Shown: piece by piece, positions 1-8,344 of the stretch
How positions within the stretch are numbered: position 1 is the stretch's first letter
Layout of the letters: every line of letters begins with the position of its first letter
Assembly (NCBI GenBank): GCA_964514305.1
Contig: CAZEQD010000044.1
Span: forward strand, 1 to 16,742
Direction of reading: 5' to 3'
DNA length: 16,742 bases
Origin: CAZEQD01 sp964514305
Lineage (GTDB): Bacteria; Acidobacteriota; Aminicenantia; Aminicenantales; Aminicenantaceae
Program-made: the position numbers and the translations under genes
Notes under the pieces: generated by a model
What the model was told of the DNA's origin: nothing
Databases searched by the model: none
What the model saw: only the letters and a program-made list of their open reading frames with translations

Positions 1-1028
1 ATCCTGGCAATAAAGAAGCTGAAGAAAAATTTAAAGAAGCGGCTGAAGCTTACAGCGTCCTTATTGATCCAGAAAAACGCTCAATCTACGACCGCTTTGG
101 CCATGATGGGCTTCGAGGCGAAGGCTTCAGTGGTTTTTCTGGTTTCGATTCTTCTATTTTCGAAGATTTTGAAGATATTCTGGGAAACTTCTTTAGTTTT
201 GGCTTCGGCGATATTTTTGGCAGTCGTCGATCTCGATCAAGAACTTATGCTCCCCAGAGAGGAAGAGATCTGGTTTTAGAGCTTGAATTATCTTTAGAAG
301 AAGCCGCTTTTGGTCTGGAAAAGGAAATAAAACTTAACCGAACTGAAATTTGTCCAACTTGTCAGGGAACAAAGCTCCGTCCAGGAACTAAGAAATCTGT
401 TTGTCCTCGATGTCAAGGACGCGGTCAGATTCGCTATCAACAGGGTTTCTTTACCGTCTCCCGTACCTGCTCTGCCTGCCATGGAAGCGGTGAGATAATC
501 ACCAATCCCTGCCCTGAGTGTCGGGGTTCTGGAAAAATAAAAAAGAAAAGGATCTTAAACATAAAGATACCAGCCGGTGTAGACGAGGGGACAAGGTTAA
601 GAATAGCCGGTGAGGGAGAGGCCGGAGATAGAGGCGCCTCCAGAGGTGATCTTTATGTAATAATCCGTCTGAAGAAACACAAGTTTTTTGAAAGAGACGG
701 TCACAACCTCTACTCTAAGATTTCTATTTCTTTTGTCCAGGCTACCCTTGGGGCTACAGTGGAAATTCCCACCCTTGAAAAGAATGAATTGCTTCACATC
801 CCGCCAGGAATCCAGCCTGGCACAGTCTTAAAAGTGAAAGGTAAAGGTCTTAAAGCTTTGGGCAGCAACCGTAAAGGGGATTTATTTATTAAAATAAACA
901 TTAAGACTCCTCAAAATTTGACTAAAGAACAGAAAGCCCTTATTAAAAAATTTGCTGAATTGAGAGGGGAAAATCCTGAAGTTATCGATAAAAGTATCAT
1001 AAGCAAAGTAAAAAATATATTTCACTAG
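1..1028 (+). CDS. dnaJ: DnaJ (Hsp40) co-chaperone, 5' end missing
   Basis: DnaJ stimulates the ATPase of DnaK and delivers unfolded clients to it in the cytoplasm. The reading frame enters the window in phase at base 3 and leaves 341 residues before the stop. Compared with E. coli DnaJ, roughly the first 40 residues are lost, including the HPD motif. What remains is the end of the J domain (KEAAEAYSVL and DPEKRSIYDRFG), a Gly/Phe-rich linker, a zinc domain with four cysteine pairs (CPTC, CPRC, CSAC, CPEC), and the two C-terminal client-binding beta domains. The full zinc domain makes this a type I DnaJ rather than CbpA. The first zinc repeat reads CxxCxGTK where CxxCxGxG is usual, a mild deviation. 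rsmE follows after nine bases, a pairing seen in many bacteria. Identity is secure from domain order. Confidence 0.97.
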   Translation, partial: PGNKEAEEKFKEAAEAYSVLIDPEKRSIYDRFGHDGLRGEGFSGFSGFDSSIFEDFEDILGNFFSFGFGDIFGSRRSRSRTYAPQRGRDLVLELELSLEEAAFGLEKEIKLNRTEICPTCQGTKLRPGTKKSVCPRCQGRGQIRYQQGFFTVSRTCSACHGSGEIITNPCPECRGSGKIKKKRILNIKIPAGVDEGTRLRIAGEGEAGDRGASRGDLYVIIRLKKHKFFERDGHNLYSKISISFVQATLGATVEIPTLEKNELLHIPPGIQPGTVLKVKGKGLKALGSNRKGDLFIKINIKTPQNLTKEQKALIKKFAELRGENPEVIDKSIISKVKNIFH

Positions 1029-1037
1029 AGCAGAAAT

Positions 1038-1772
1038 TTGACCTCAAACCGCTTTTTTATCGACCAAACAAAACTTTGTTCTTCTTCTCAGGTTTTTCTT
1101 TCAGGAGAAGAACACCATCATTTGAGCCGGGTGGCCAGAATTAGTACCAAACAAAACGTCTGGTTATTCGATAGCTTAGGTATAAGTTATCTAGCTCGAG
1201 TAGAGAAAATAGAGAAAGAAAAAACCACTTTATCCATTCTCAAGAAGTTCGAACCGGTCCAACCAGCTGTTAAAATAACTTTAGCTCAAGCTCTTGTTCG
1301 CTCCAAAAAAATAGAATTTATCCTACAAAAAGCAACCGAACTAGGCATTAGTATTTTTCTTCCTGTCATTACTGCTCATTCTATAATTAGAATAAAGGAA
1401 AAAAGAGACAAAATAAAAACAAGATGGTTAAAAATAGCTCGAGCTGCGCTTAAACAAAGTCGGAGAACCATTCTTCCTTTAATCCTTGAACCTCTACCTT
1501 TAGAAAGAGTCCTAAAAGAAAGAAAAGAAGATTTGAAACTTTTTCTTAATGAAAATAAAGGAAAATATTTAAAAGATGTTTTAATCTCTCCTCCAAAAAT
1601 TCCATCTTCCCTGATAATTCTGGTAGGCCCTGAGGGAGGCTGGAGTCCTCAAGAAGAAAAAGAAATCTCAGCAGCTGGCTATCAAGGAATTAGCCTTAGC
1701 CATTATGTCTTGAGGACAGAAACAGCCGCTTTAGCTAGTCTGGCTATGATTTCTCATTTTTGGAATTTATAA
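1038..1772 (+). CDS. rsmE: 16S rRNA (uracil-1498-N3)-methyltransferase RsmE
   Basis: RsmE methylates N3 of U1498 in 16S rRNA using S-adenosylmethionine, acting on the 30S subunit. The 244-residue product has the expected length. The N-terminal PUA-like part starts with the typical NRFF and contains GEEHHHLSRVAR. The SPOUT domain carries the SAM-binding knot: GPEGGW at 197-202 and LRTETA at 225-230, both family signatures. The middle has the family segments SKKIEFILQKATELG and KQSRR. The start is a TTG at 1038, nine bases after the dnaJ stop. It places MTSNRFF at the N-terminus as in relatives, and no better ATG exists. The upstream Shine-Dalgarno is weak (AGAG), consistent with translational coupling to dnaJ. 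The next gene starts one base after the stop. Confidence 0.95.
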   Translation: MTSNRFFIDQTKLCSSSQVFLSGEEHHHLSRVARISTKQNVWLFDSLGISYLARVEKIEKEKTTLSILKKFEPVQPAVKITLAQALVRSKKIEFILQKATELGISIFLPVITAHSIIRIKEKRDKIKTRWLKIARAALKQSRRTILPLILEPLPLERVLKERKEDLKLFLNENKGKYLKDVLISPPKIPSSLIILVGPEGGWSPQEEKEISAAGYQGISLSHYVLRTETAALASLAMISHFWNL

Positions 1773-1773
1773 C

Positions 1774-2712
1774 ATGTTTCTCAAAGGACAAAAAGTAGGA
1801 AAGTATGAAATAATTCGCTCTTTAGGCAGTGGAGGTTTTGGTTCCGTTTTTTTGGCCAAAGACACTTGGCTGGATATCAAAGTAGCCATCAAAGTTCCCC
1901 ATAAACAATCGGTGGAGCTTTACAAACTTTTGAAGGAGCCCCGCCTTCAAGCTGCTCTTAATCATCCTAATATTGTCCGTATGCTAACAGCTGAAAAAGA
2001 AAACAAAATTTTTTTCATGGTCATGGAATATGTAAAGGGCAAATCCTTGGAAAAAATACTGGAAAAAGAAAAGCTCCTGGATATTGAAAAAGCCATCAAT
2101 TTTATCACCCAAATATCCTATGGTGTTGACCATGCTCATAAAAACAAGATTATTCACCGTGATCTAAGGCCTTCCAACATAATAATTTCAGAAGATGGGA
2201 CAGCCAAAATTACAGATTTTGGCACTTCTGTCTGGCTTAATAATATTCCTTACGCTTCCACCCGAATTGGTTCGCCTCCTTACATGGCTCCAGAGCAGTT
2301 TTTAGGAAAAGCTACTTTCAGCTCCGATATCTATTCTATAGGTTGTATATTTTATGAAATGCTTATCGGCCATCCGCCTATCATCGATCCAGACCCATTT
2401 AAGATTATGGAAAGAGCTCAGCAAGGAAAAATTACACCACCTCGCTTAAAGAAGAGCAGCGTTCCTAAAAAAATCAACCAAATCATTATGAATTGTTTAA
2501 CTTCAAAAGTGGAAGAACGCTACCAACGGGCCTCAGAAATAATCAGAGAATTGGCCACTTTTAAAGGAAAGGATGCTAAAAAAACGGAAATAGAAGATAT
2601 TATGAAGAGGATCAAAGCCAGAGAAAGGACTACCGCGGCTTTATGCTGGAACTGTCGGCGGCCACTGCCATATAAAGCAAAGATCTGCCCTCACTGCGGA
2701 GAAAAAATCTGA
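1774..2712 (+). CDS. Soluble Ser/Thr protein kinase with C-terminal zinc ribbon
   Basis: This 312-residue Hanks-type (PknB-like) kinase would phosphorylate Ser/Thr on protein substrates in the cytoplasm. All core motifs are visible: glycine loop GSGGFGSV (18-25), VAIK lysine K40, catalytic loop HRDLRPSN (128-135, D130 and N135), DFG (148-150) and APE (172-174). The catalytic-loop lysine of HRDLKPxN is arginine (R132), as in some active kinases, so activity is still expected. There is no transmembrane segment and no PASTA domain, unlike classic PknB. Instead a linker leads to a C-terminal treble-clef or ribbon with two CxxC knuckles (C291/C294 and C305/C308, CWNC and CPHC). This is a zinc-ribbon type often used for docking. 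The ATG lies one base after the rsmE stop, so expression is probably coupled. The substrate cannot be read from the sequence. Confidence 0.93.
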   Translation: MFLKGQKVGKYEIIRSLGSGGFGSVFLAKDTWLDIKVAIKVPHKQSVELYKLLKEPRLQAALNHPNIVRMLTAEKENKIFFMVMEYVKGKSLEKILEKEKLLDIEKAINFITQISYGVDHAHKNKIIHRDLRPSNIIISEDGTAKITDFGTSVWLNNIPYASTRIGSPPYMAPEQFLGKATFSSDIYSIGCIFYEMLIGHPPIIDPDPFKIMERAQQGKITPPRLKKSSVPKKINQIIMNCLTSKVEERYQRASEIIRELATFKGKDAKKTEIEDIMKRIKARERTTAALCWNCRRPLPYKAKICPHCGEKI

Positions 2713-2724
2713 GCCTACCTTGGT

Positions 2725-2753
2725 TTGACTTAAAAATTTAATTAAGTTAAGAT
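2725..2753 (+). promoter_or_regulatory. Probable sigma70-type promoter for the ilvE operon
   Basis: TTGACT (2725-2730) and TAAGAT (2748-2753) are separated by exactly 17 bases, in the gap between the kinase and ilvE. They match 5/6 and 4/6 of the consensus boxes. The spacer contains an imperfect dyad, ACTTAA (2728-2733) against TTAAGT (2742-2747), which could be an operator or simply AT-rich chance. A second possible -10, TATAAT at 2777-2782, lacks a convincing -35. Confidence 0.5.
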
Positions 2754-2829
2754 TAGATGCTCATCATTAAAGGAATTATAATCATAAAGATAATATCATT
2801 TTTATATTATTTTCTTTGAGGAGTAATAT

Positions 2830-3753
2830 ATGAGTCCCTTTAATGAAAATGGTAAAGTGTGGATGAACGGCCAGTTAATTCCCTGGAAAGAAGCTAATAT
2901 TCATGTAGCTTCTCATGTCATCCATTATGGCACTTCTATTTTTGAAGGTTTTAGAGCTTATGAGACTCCCAAAGGAACAGCAATTTTCAGGCTTGAAGGC
3001 CATATTAAAAGACTTTACAATTCCTGTAAAATGTACCGTATGGAAATTCCCTTCAGTCTTGAGCATTTCTCTCAGGCCGTTATTGAGACAGTAAAAGCTA
3101 ACAATCTAAAAGCTTGCTATATAAGACCTGTAGTCTACCGCGGTTATGGTAAGTTGGGTGTTGATCCCTTTCCTTGTCCGGTAGAATGTGCCATTCTTGT
3201 CTGGGAATGGGGGCAGTATTTGGGAAAAGATGCTTTAATTAAAGGAGTTGACGTTAGAATATCTTCCTGGCAGCGCATGGCTCCCAATACTTTTCCGGCT
3301 CTGGCTAAATCAGGAGCTAATTATATGAATTCTCAACTGATTAAAATGGAGGCTATTTTAGATGGTTACACAGAAGGCATTGCTCTCAATGTCAGAGGCC
3401 ATATCAGTGAGGGGAGTGGGGAAAATGTATTTGTTGTTTTCAACAATTCCCTTCATACTCCACCTCTTTCCTCTTCTATTCTTCCTGGAATTACTAGAGA
3501 TACAGTTATAAAATTAGCTCAAGATCTTGGTCTTACCTTTATTGAAGAAACAATTCCCCGCGAAATGCTTTATATTGCCGATGAGGTCTTTTTTACTGGC
3601 TCAGCGGCTGAGATTACTCCAATTCGTTCTGTGGATAAAATAATAATTGGCAAAGGAGAAAGGGGCCCGGTAACCAAAAAAATCCAAGACGAATACTTTG
3701 CCTATATAAACGGAGAAAGAGAAGATAAATATAAATGGCTGACTTATATTTAA
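2830..3753 (+). CDS. ilvE: Branched-chain amino acid aminotransferase (class IV)
   Basis: IlvE is a PLP enzyme that interconverts Leu/Ile/Val and their 2-oxo acids with glutamate/2-oxoglutarate, the last step of branched-chain amino acid synthesis. The 307-residue length and motifs fit IlvE: N-terminal HYGTSIFEGFRAY, RPVVYRGYG, catalytic lysine K160 in PALAKSGANY (the same position as in E. coli IlvE), the PLP-phosphate loop SEGSGENVF, PGITRDTV, and the C-terminal ADEVFFTGSAAEITPI. These separate it from D-amino-acid transaminase and aminodeoxychorismate lyase. A strong Shine-Dalgarno (GAGGAG) sits seven bases before the ATG. It heads an apparent operon with the PilT-like ATPase and alaS, a neighbourhood with no obvious metabolic logic beyond aminoacyl supply. 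Confidence 0.95.
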   Translation: MSPFNENGKVWMNGQLIPWKEANIHVASHVIHYGTSIFEGFRAYETPKGTAIFRLEGHIKRLYNSCKMYRMEIPFSLEHFSQAVIETVKANNLKACYIRPVVYRGYGKLGVDPFPCPVECAILVWEWGQYLGKDALIKGVDVRISSWQRMAPNTFPALAKSGANYMNSQLIKMEAILDGYTEGIALNVRGHISEGSGENVFVVFNNSLHTPPLSSSILPGITRDTVIKLAQDLGLTFIEETIPREMLYIADEVFFTGSAAEITPIRSVDKIIIGKGERGPVTKKIQDEYFAYINGEREDKYKWLTYI

Positions 3754-3764
3754 GGGGGGAGAAA

Positions 3765-4958
3765 ATGGATATAGATGAATTATTAAAAATTGCCATTGAA
3801 AGAGATGCTTCTGACCTTCATCTGAAGGCCGGAAATTATCCTATTATCCGCATCCACGGTCGCCTGGAGCCTTTGACTCAGTATCCCAAACTTACTCCAA
3901 GAGATACTTTTGAGCTATCTGAACAAATAACTACTGACTACCAAAAACAAAAATTAAAAAATGATATGGATCTCGATTTGGCTTACAGTTTACCCGGTTT
4001 TGGTAGATTTAGAGGTAGTATTTACCATCAACGAGGCACCATAGCTCTTGTCTTGAGAATTATCCCTTTAGAAGTTAAAACAATAAAAGAATTAAACTTA
4101 CCTGAAGTCTTGGAAGGAATCGCCTTGGAACAAAGAGGCTTGGTTTTAGTCACCGGAACCACTGGAACAGGAAAAACCACAACTTTAGCAGCTATGATTG
4201 ACCACATTAATACTCATCGCCGGGAAAACATTATCACCATTGAGGATCCTATAGAATATTTACATCGCGATAAAAAGAGTTCAATAAGCCAGAGAGAAGT
4301 GGGGGTTGATGTTACCAATTTTGCCCGTGGCCTCAGAGCTTCTCTTAGAGAAGACCCTGATGTCATCTTAGTCGGTGAAATGAGAGACCTGGACACCATT
4401 GAAACAGGCCTTCTAGCTGCTGAAACCGGCCATTTAGTCTTGAGTACAGTTCATACTCTTGATGCACCTGAAACCATCAATCGTATCATCTCTGTTTTTC
4501 CTCCTCATCATCAACGTCAGATCCGCTTTCAGCTGTCAAGTATTCTTAAAGCAGTTATTTCAATGCGACTAATTCCTACCAAGGATGGTCAAGGTAGAGT
4601 CCCAGCAGTGGAAATTATGATCAATACTCCCTATATTAAAGAATGTATAAACGACAGAGAAAAGACTATTCTCATCAGGGATGCTATCCAAGCTGGTGTT
4701 TCTCAATATGGGATGCAAACTTTTGACCAGTCAATCTATAATCTTTATCAGCAAGGTCTTATTTCTTATGAACAAGGAATGCGATACTCCTCAAGTCCTG
4801 ATAATTTTAAACTAAGAGTAATGGGAATTCGCTCCACTTTAGATGTGGCTTTGGAAGATATGGAAAAGGAGCTGGGTAAAATAAGCAAGGAGAAAAAAGA
4901 AGAAATGGAAGAAGAGGAGGAAGCTGAAGAAGAAATCAAAAAAGAAAAAAAAAGATAA
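3765..4958 (+). CDS. PilT/PilU-like twitching ATPase with acidic C-terminal tail
   Basis: A hexameric secretion-superfamily ATPase of the PilT class, which powers depolymerisation and retraction of type IV pili at the inner-membrane base. From 3765 it is 397 residues. Visible are the N-terminal ASDLHLKAG and RIHGRLEPL, Walker A GTTGTGKT (131-138), Asp box ITIEDPIEY, Walker B ILVGEMRD (201-208, Glu205) and His box GHLVLSTVHT (222-231). The start at 3765 is preferred over the in-frame ATG at 3735, because a GGGGGGAG Shine-Dalgarno lies just upstream of it and ASDLHL then falls at the usual distance from the N-terminus. The PilT retraction motif AIRNLIRE is not present: the equivalent stretch reads IKECINDREKTILI. 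The last ~25 residues are a Glu/Lys-rich tail. No other pilus gene is in the window. PilT-like, PilU-like or a divergent paralogue all remain possible. Confidence 0.9.
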   Translation: MDIDELLKIAIERDASDLHLKAGNYPIIRIHGRLEPLTQYPKLTPRDTFELSEQITTDYQKQKLKNDMDLDLAYSLPGFGRFRGSIYHQRGTIALVLRIIPLEVKTIKELNLPEVLEGIALEQRGLVLVTGTTGTGKTTTLAAMIDHINTHRRENIITIEDPIEYLHRDKKSSISQREVGVDVTNFARGLRASLREDPDVILVGEMRDLDTIETGLLAAETGHLVLSTVHTLDAPETINRIISVFPPHHQRQIRFQLSSILKAVISMRLIPTKDGQGRVPAVEIMINTPYIKECINDREKTILIRDAIQAGVSQYGMQTFDQSIYNLYQQGLISYEQGMRYSSSPDNFKLRVMGIRSTLDVALEDMEKELGKISKEKKEEMEEEEEAEEEIKKEKKR

Positions 4959-7601
4959 ATGAAAGCCCAGCAATTAAGAGAAATATTCCTAAATTTCTTT
5001 GCTAATAAAAATCACAAAATAGTCAAGAGCTCTTCCCTTCTACCTAAGGATGACCCCACCCTCCTTTTTACCAATGCAGGCATGAATCAATTTAAAAATA
5101 TATTTTTAGGCTTGGAGAAGAGGAGTTACAAACGAGCTGCTTCTGTCCAAAAATGTCTCCGTGTCAGCGGTAAACACAACGATCTTGAACAAGTGGGTAA
5201 GACCAATAAGCACCATACTTTTTTCGAAATGCTGGGAAATTTTTCTTTTGGCGATTACTTTAAGAAAAAAGCCATCGAATATACCTGGGAGCTGGTAGTA
5301 GATGTTCTCAAATTAGACAAGAACAAAATCTACGTAACCGTCTATAAAGAAGATAATGAAGCTTTCAATCTTTGGCATAAAAATATTGGTCTAGGCAAAG
5401 AAAGGATATTTCGCTTTGGCAAAAAAGATAATTATTGGGCTATGGGAGAAACTGGCCCTTGTGGTCCCTGTTCAGAAATTCATTATGATTTGGGCCCAGC
5501 CATTGAAAAAGGGACGCCTTATGAGCTTATTAAAAAAGGAAGTGACCGTTTCATAGAGCTCTGGAACCTAGTCTTCATGCAGTTTTATCAGGATGAGAAA
5601 GGCCAACTCCATTCTCTTCCTTCACCCTCTGTAGATACAGGAATGGGCTTGGAAAGGCTGGCTGTTTGTCTTCAGGGGAAAAAAAGCAGTTTTGAGACAG
5701 ATCTTTTTTTGCCTTTAATTGAAGCTGTCTGTGATCTTAGCCAAAGAGAATATCCAGTGGAGGATAAAAAAGAGGAAATTGCCATCAGAATAATCGCCGA
5801 TCATGTCCGGGCTATTACTTTTTTAATTGGCGACGGCATCATGCCTTCTAATGAGGGCCGAGGTTATGTCCTTCGCCGCTTAATCCGACGAGCTTATCGT
5901 CGCGGAAACAAATTGGGAATTGAAGAGCCGTTTTTATATAAACTGGTTGGGGTTGTAGTCGATATTATGAAGGATGCCTATCCTGAGCTCTTATCTTCAG
6001 CTAATCATATTTCCAAGATATGCTTGGCTGAAGAAAAACGTTTTCATCTAACTCTCTCTTCAGGCCTGCGGACTTTCCTAAGCTACGTCGATCAGGCTAA
6101 AAAAGAGAACCACCATCAGTTGATTGGGGCCAAAATCTTCAAATTATATGATACCTATGGTTTTCCTTTAGATCTATCTCGAGAGCTAGCCCAAGAAAAA
6201 GGTTTAACTATAGACGAGAAAGGCTTCCAGCAGGAGTTAGAGAAACAAAAAAAGAGAGCTCGCCTCTCCTGGAAAGGAGCTATTGATCACCAGCGTCAAC
6301 AAGTGTATAAAAAACTTTCTCATTTTCCTCTTCAATTCGTAGGCTATAATAAGAGTAAAATTTCTGGAGCTACAATTTTAGCTATTGTCCGGGATGGCCG
6401 GCAAAGGCTTAGCCTTGAAAAGGGAGAGGAAGGTGAAATCTTTCTGGATAAAACGCCTTTCTATGCTGAAGCGGGGGGCCAGATTGGCGATAAAGGCATT
6501 CTTAAGAACCCCCATTTTTCAGGAATTGTCAATAGTACATATTATCCCATTCCTGATTTAATTGCTCACAAGGTTCAAGTCATTTCAGGTAAATTAACGG
6601 TCAAAGATAAGGTAGATGCGGCCATAGATCTTGGGCGCCGCCGAGCTACCAGTTGCAATCATACAGCTACTCATCTTCTCCATGCTGCTCTAAGGCAGAT
6701 TCTTGGAGATCACATTAAACAAGCAGGCTCGTTGGTTAGCCCCCATCGGTTGAGATTTGACTTTACTCACTTTGCTCCCTTATCTTCTTCAGAGTTGGCT
6801 CAGATTGAACTCTTGGTTAATGAAAAGATAAGAGAAAATATTCCAGTTAAAACTAAAATTACCACTTTAGAGCAAGGATTAAAGGAAAGAGCCATAGCCA
6901 TTTTTGAGGAAAAATATGGAGAGAAAGTGAGAATGGTCATTGTCGGCGATTTCAGTAAGGAATTGTGCGGAGGAGTTCATGTTAAAGCTACTGGTGAAAT
7001 AGGCCTCTTCAAAATAATTTCTGAATCGAGCATTGCCGCTGGCATGCGCAGAATTGAAGCCCTAACTGGAGAAGAAGCTTTAAAATATATTCAACAAACT
7101 GAAAATGTATTAGCTGAAATTCAATCTTCTTTAAATTCTTCCCGCTCAGAAATAATCCAGCAGCTGACTAAACTCATAAATTCTTTAAAAGTAAAAGAAA
7201 AGGAAAACAAGTCCTTAAGGCAAAAAATTGCCTCTCTTCAATTCCAGCCTCAAAAGGGAAAAATTAAAGAAGTAAAGGGAATTCCCGTATTTATTCAAAG
7301 AGTAGAAGGACTGAATCAAACTGAACTGAGACAATTAGCTGATTCTCTCAAACAAAAAATAGGAAGGGGTGTGATAGTCCTAGGTATGACTTCTGAAGAT
7401 AAAGTTTTTCTAGTAGCTTCGGTCAGCCAAGATCTAACTTCCAGGATTAAAGCCAATGAGTTTATAAAGCAGATTGCTCCAATCATAAAAGGTGGGGGAG
7501 GAGGCCGCCCGGATTTTGCTCAAGCAGGAGGAAGAAACGGCGCTGGCCTGGATAAAGTTCTGCAAAAATGCTTTTCCCTTCTAGAAGATATTATTCATTA
7601 A
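4959..7601 (+). CDS. alaS: Alanine--tRNA ligase
   Basis: AlaS activates alanine and charges tRNA-Ala in the cytoplasm, and edits mischarged Ser and Gly. The 880-residue length is typical of full-length bacterial AlaS. The N-terminal class II core shows LFTNAGMNQFK, CLRVSGKHNDLE, HHTFFEMLGNFSFGDYFK and the GPCGPCSEIHYD loop. The editing domain follows, with the zinc site HTATH (H568, H572) and CGGVH (C670, H674). A coiled-coil-like stretch then leads to the C-Ala domain ending in GGGGGRPDFAQAGG. No domain is lost. The ATG directly abuts the stop of the PilT-like gene with no spacer, so translation is probably coupled. The ribosome site lies inside the lysine-rich end of the upstream gene. Confidence 0.98.
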   Translation: MKAQQLREIFLNFFANKNHKIVKSSSLLPKDDPTLLFTNAGMNQFKNIFLGLEKRSYKRAASVQKCLRVSGKHNDLEQVGKTNKHHTFFEMLGNFSFGDYFKKKAIEYTWELVVDVLKLDKNKIYVTVYKEDNEAFNLWHKNIGLGKERIFRFGKKDNYWAMGETGPCGPCSEIHYDLGPAIEKGTPYELIKKGSDRFIELWNLVFMQFYQDEKGQLHSLPSPSVDTGMGLERLAVCLQGKKSSFETDLFLPLIEAVCDLSQREYPVEDKKEEIAIRIIADHVRAITFLIGDGIMPSNEGRGYVLRRLIRRAYRRGNKLGIEEPFLYKLVGVVVDIMKDAYPELLSSANHISKICLAEEKRFHLTLSSGLRTFLSYVDQAKKENHHQLIGAKIFKLYDTYGFPLDLSRELAQEKGLTIDEKGFQQELEKQKKRARLSWKGAIDHQRQQVYKKLSHFPLQFVGYNKSKISGATILAIVRDGRQRLSLEKGEEGEIFLDKTPFYAEAGGQIGDKGILKNPHFSGIVNSTYYPIPDLIAHKVQVISGKLTVKDKVDAAIDLGRRRATSCNHTATHLLHAALRQILGDHIKQAGSLVSPHRLRFDFTHFAPLSSSELAQIELLVNEKIRENIPVKTKITTLEQGLKERAIAIFEEKYGEKVRMVIVGDFSKELCGGVHVKATGEIGLFKIISESSIAAGMRRIEALTGEEALKYIQQTENVLAEIQSSLNSSRSEIIQQLTKLINSLKVKEKENKSLRQKIASLQFQPQKGKIKEVKGIPVFIQRVEGLNQTELRQLADSLKQKIGRGVIVLGMTSEDKVFLVASVSQDLTSRIKANEFIKQIAPIIKGGGGGRPDFAQAGGRNGAGLDKVLQKCFSLLEDIIH

Positions 7602-7637
7602 TAACTAAAAGGCAGATGAAGTCAGCAGGGAAGGAAG

Positions 7638-7667
7638 GGGTTATTTTTTCTAAATAAAAAATCACCC
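7638..7667. terminator. Imperfect hairpin after alaS, possible terminator
   Basis: GGGTTATTTTTT (7638-7649) can pair with AAAAAATCACCC (7656-7667) around a six-base loop, giving 11 pairs with one mismatch. It lies 36 bases past the alaS stop and just before the promoter of the next gene. No U-tract follows on either strand, so it is not a textbook intrinsic terminator. It could be a weak terminator, an mRNA 3' end stabiliser or a protein-binding dyad. Confidence 0.3.
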
Positions 7668-7709
7668 TTAAAGAGGATTGATAAAAAAGCTATAATTTGC
7701 AAATATAAT
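7668..7709 (+). promoter_or_regulatory. Probable promoter for the lytic transglycosylase
   Basis: Two exact TATAAT hexamers occur, at 7691-7696 and 7704-7709. The first pairs with a weak TTAAAG (7668-7673) at 17 bases spacing. The second pairs with TTGATA (7678-7683) at a long 20 bases. The first arrangement leaves a leader of about 19 bases before the ATG at 7722; the second would give a nearly leaderless message. Confidence 0.45.
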
Positions 7710-7721
7710 TGAAGATAAGCA

Positions 7722-8327
7722 ATGAGACCCAAAAATAAAATATTCAGAGTACTTAGCATTTGGGGATTAATAGTAGCTTTCTTTATTTTTTTTGCCTTTT
7801 TAGCCGTACCTGCACTCAAAGCCACTAACCAAGGGCAATTAAAGAAACAATTAGATCAGTTGATTAAGACCATAGCTTCCCGCTATAAAGTGCCACCAGA
7901 ACTTGTTCATTCCATTATTGATGTTGAGTCCAATTACAATCACAAAGCTGTTTCTCCTAAAGGGGCCGTAGGGCTCATGCAACTTATGCCTGAGACAGCA
8001 AAAAAGTACGGAGTAATAGATATTTATGATCCCCGCCAAAATATTGAAGGAGGAGTGAAATATTTAAAAGATTTAATGAAACTTTACAACCGTCGAACTG
8101 ATTTTGTCTTGGCTGCTTACAATGCCGGCCAAGAAGCCATAAAAAAATACGGGGGGATACCGCCTTATCCAGAAACAAAGAATTATATTGAAAAGATTAA
8201 AGCTTCCTATCCTAAATCTTTCATTACAACCAGAACTAAAATATATAAGTTTTATGATGATTCTGGCAAATTAATATTAACTAATACCCCTTATTTATTC
8301 ACCTTCAGCAAAAAGAAAGGAGACTGA
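7722..8327 (+). CDS. Membrane-anchored lytic transglycosylase (SLT) with DUF4124-like tail
   Basis: This 201-residue enzyme would cleave the MurNAc-GlcNAc bond of peptidoglycan with formation of 1,6-anhydroMurNAc. A hydrophobic N-terminal segment (about residues 9-31) is a signal peptide or anchor, so it acts outside the cytoplasmic membrane. The soluble-lytic-transglycosylase core shows the catalytic glutamate E69 in IDVESNYN, then VSPKGAVGLMQLMPETA and AAYNAGQEA, and KNYIEKI closing the domain. After it, KIYKFYDDSGKLILTNTP resembles the short beta unit of DUF4124, often found attached to SLT domains. The gene has its own promoter region and only a weak GAAG Shine-Dalgarno. It converges on the minus-strand lipid kinase gene with 17 bases between stops. 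Roles in general wall turnover or in opening a path for pili both fit; the sequence does not choose. Confidence 0.92.
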   Translation: MRPKNKIFRVLSIWGLIVAFFIFFAFLAVPALKATNQGQLKKQLDQLIKTIASRYKVPPELVHSIIDVESNYNHKAVSPKGAVGLMQLMPETAKKYGVIDIYDPRQNIEGGVKYLKDLMKLYNRRTDFVLAAYNAGQEAIKKYGGIPPYPETKNYIEKIKASYPKSFITTRTKIYKFYDDSGKLILTNTPYLFTFSKKKGD

Positions 8328-8344
8328 TTCTTCCTCTATTCTTT

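Noticed and set aside
2713..2829. T-box or other amino-acid-responsive leader before ilvE/alaS
   Set aside because: No TGGNACC core and no specifier stem-like structure; the region is short and AT-rich.
3735..3764. Upstream in-frame ATG for the PilT-like gene at 3735
   Set aside because: It overlaps the end of ilvE, has no ribosome site, and would add residues absent from the family; the ATG at 3765 has a GGGGGGAG site.
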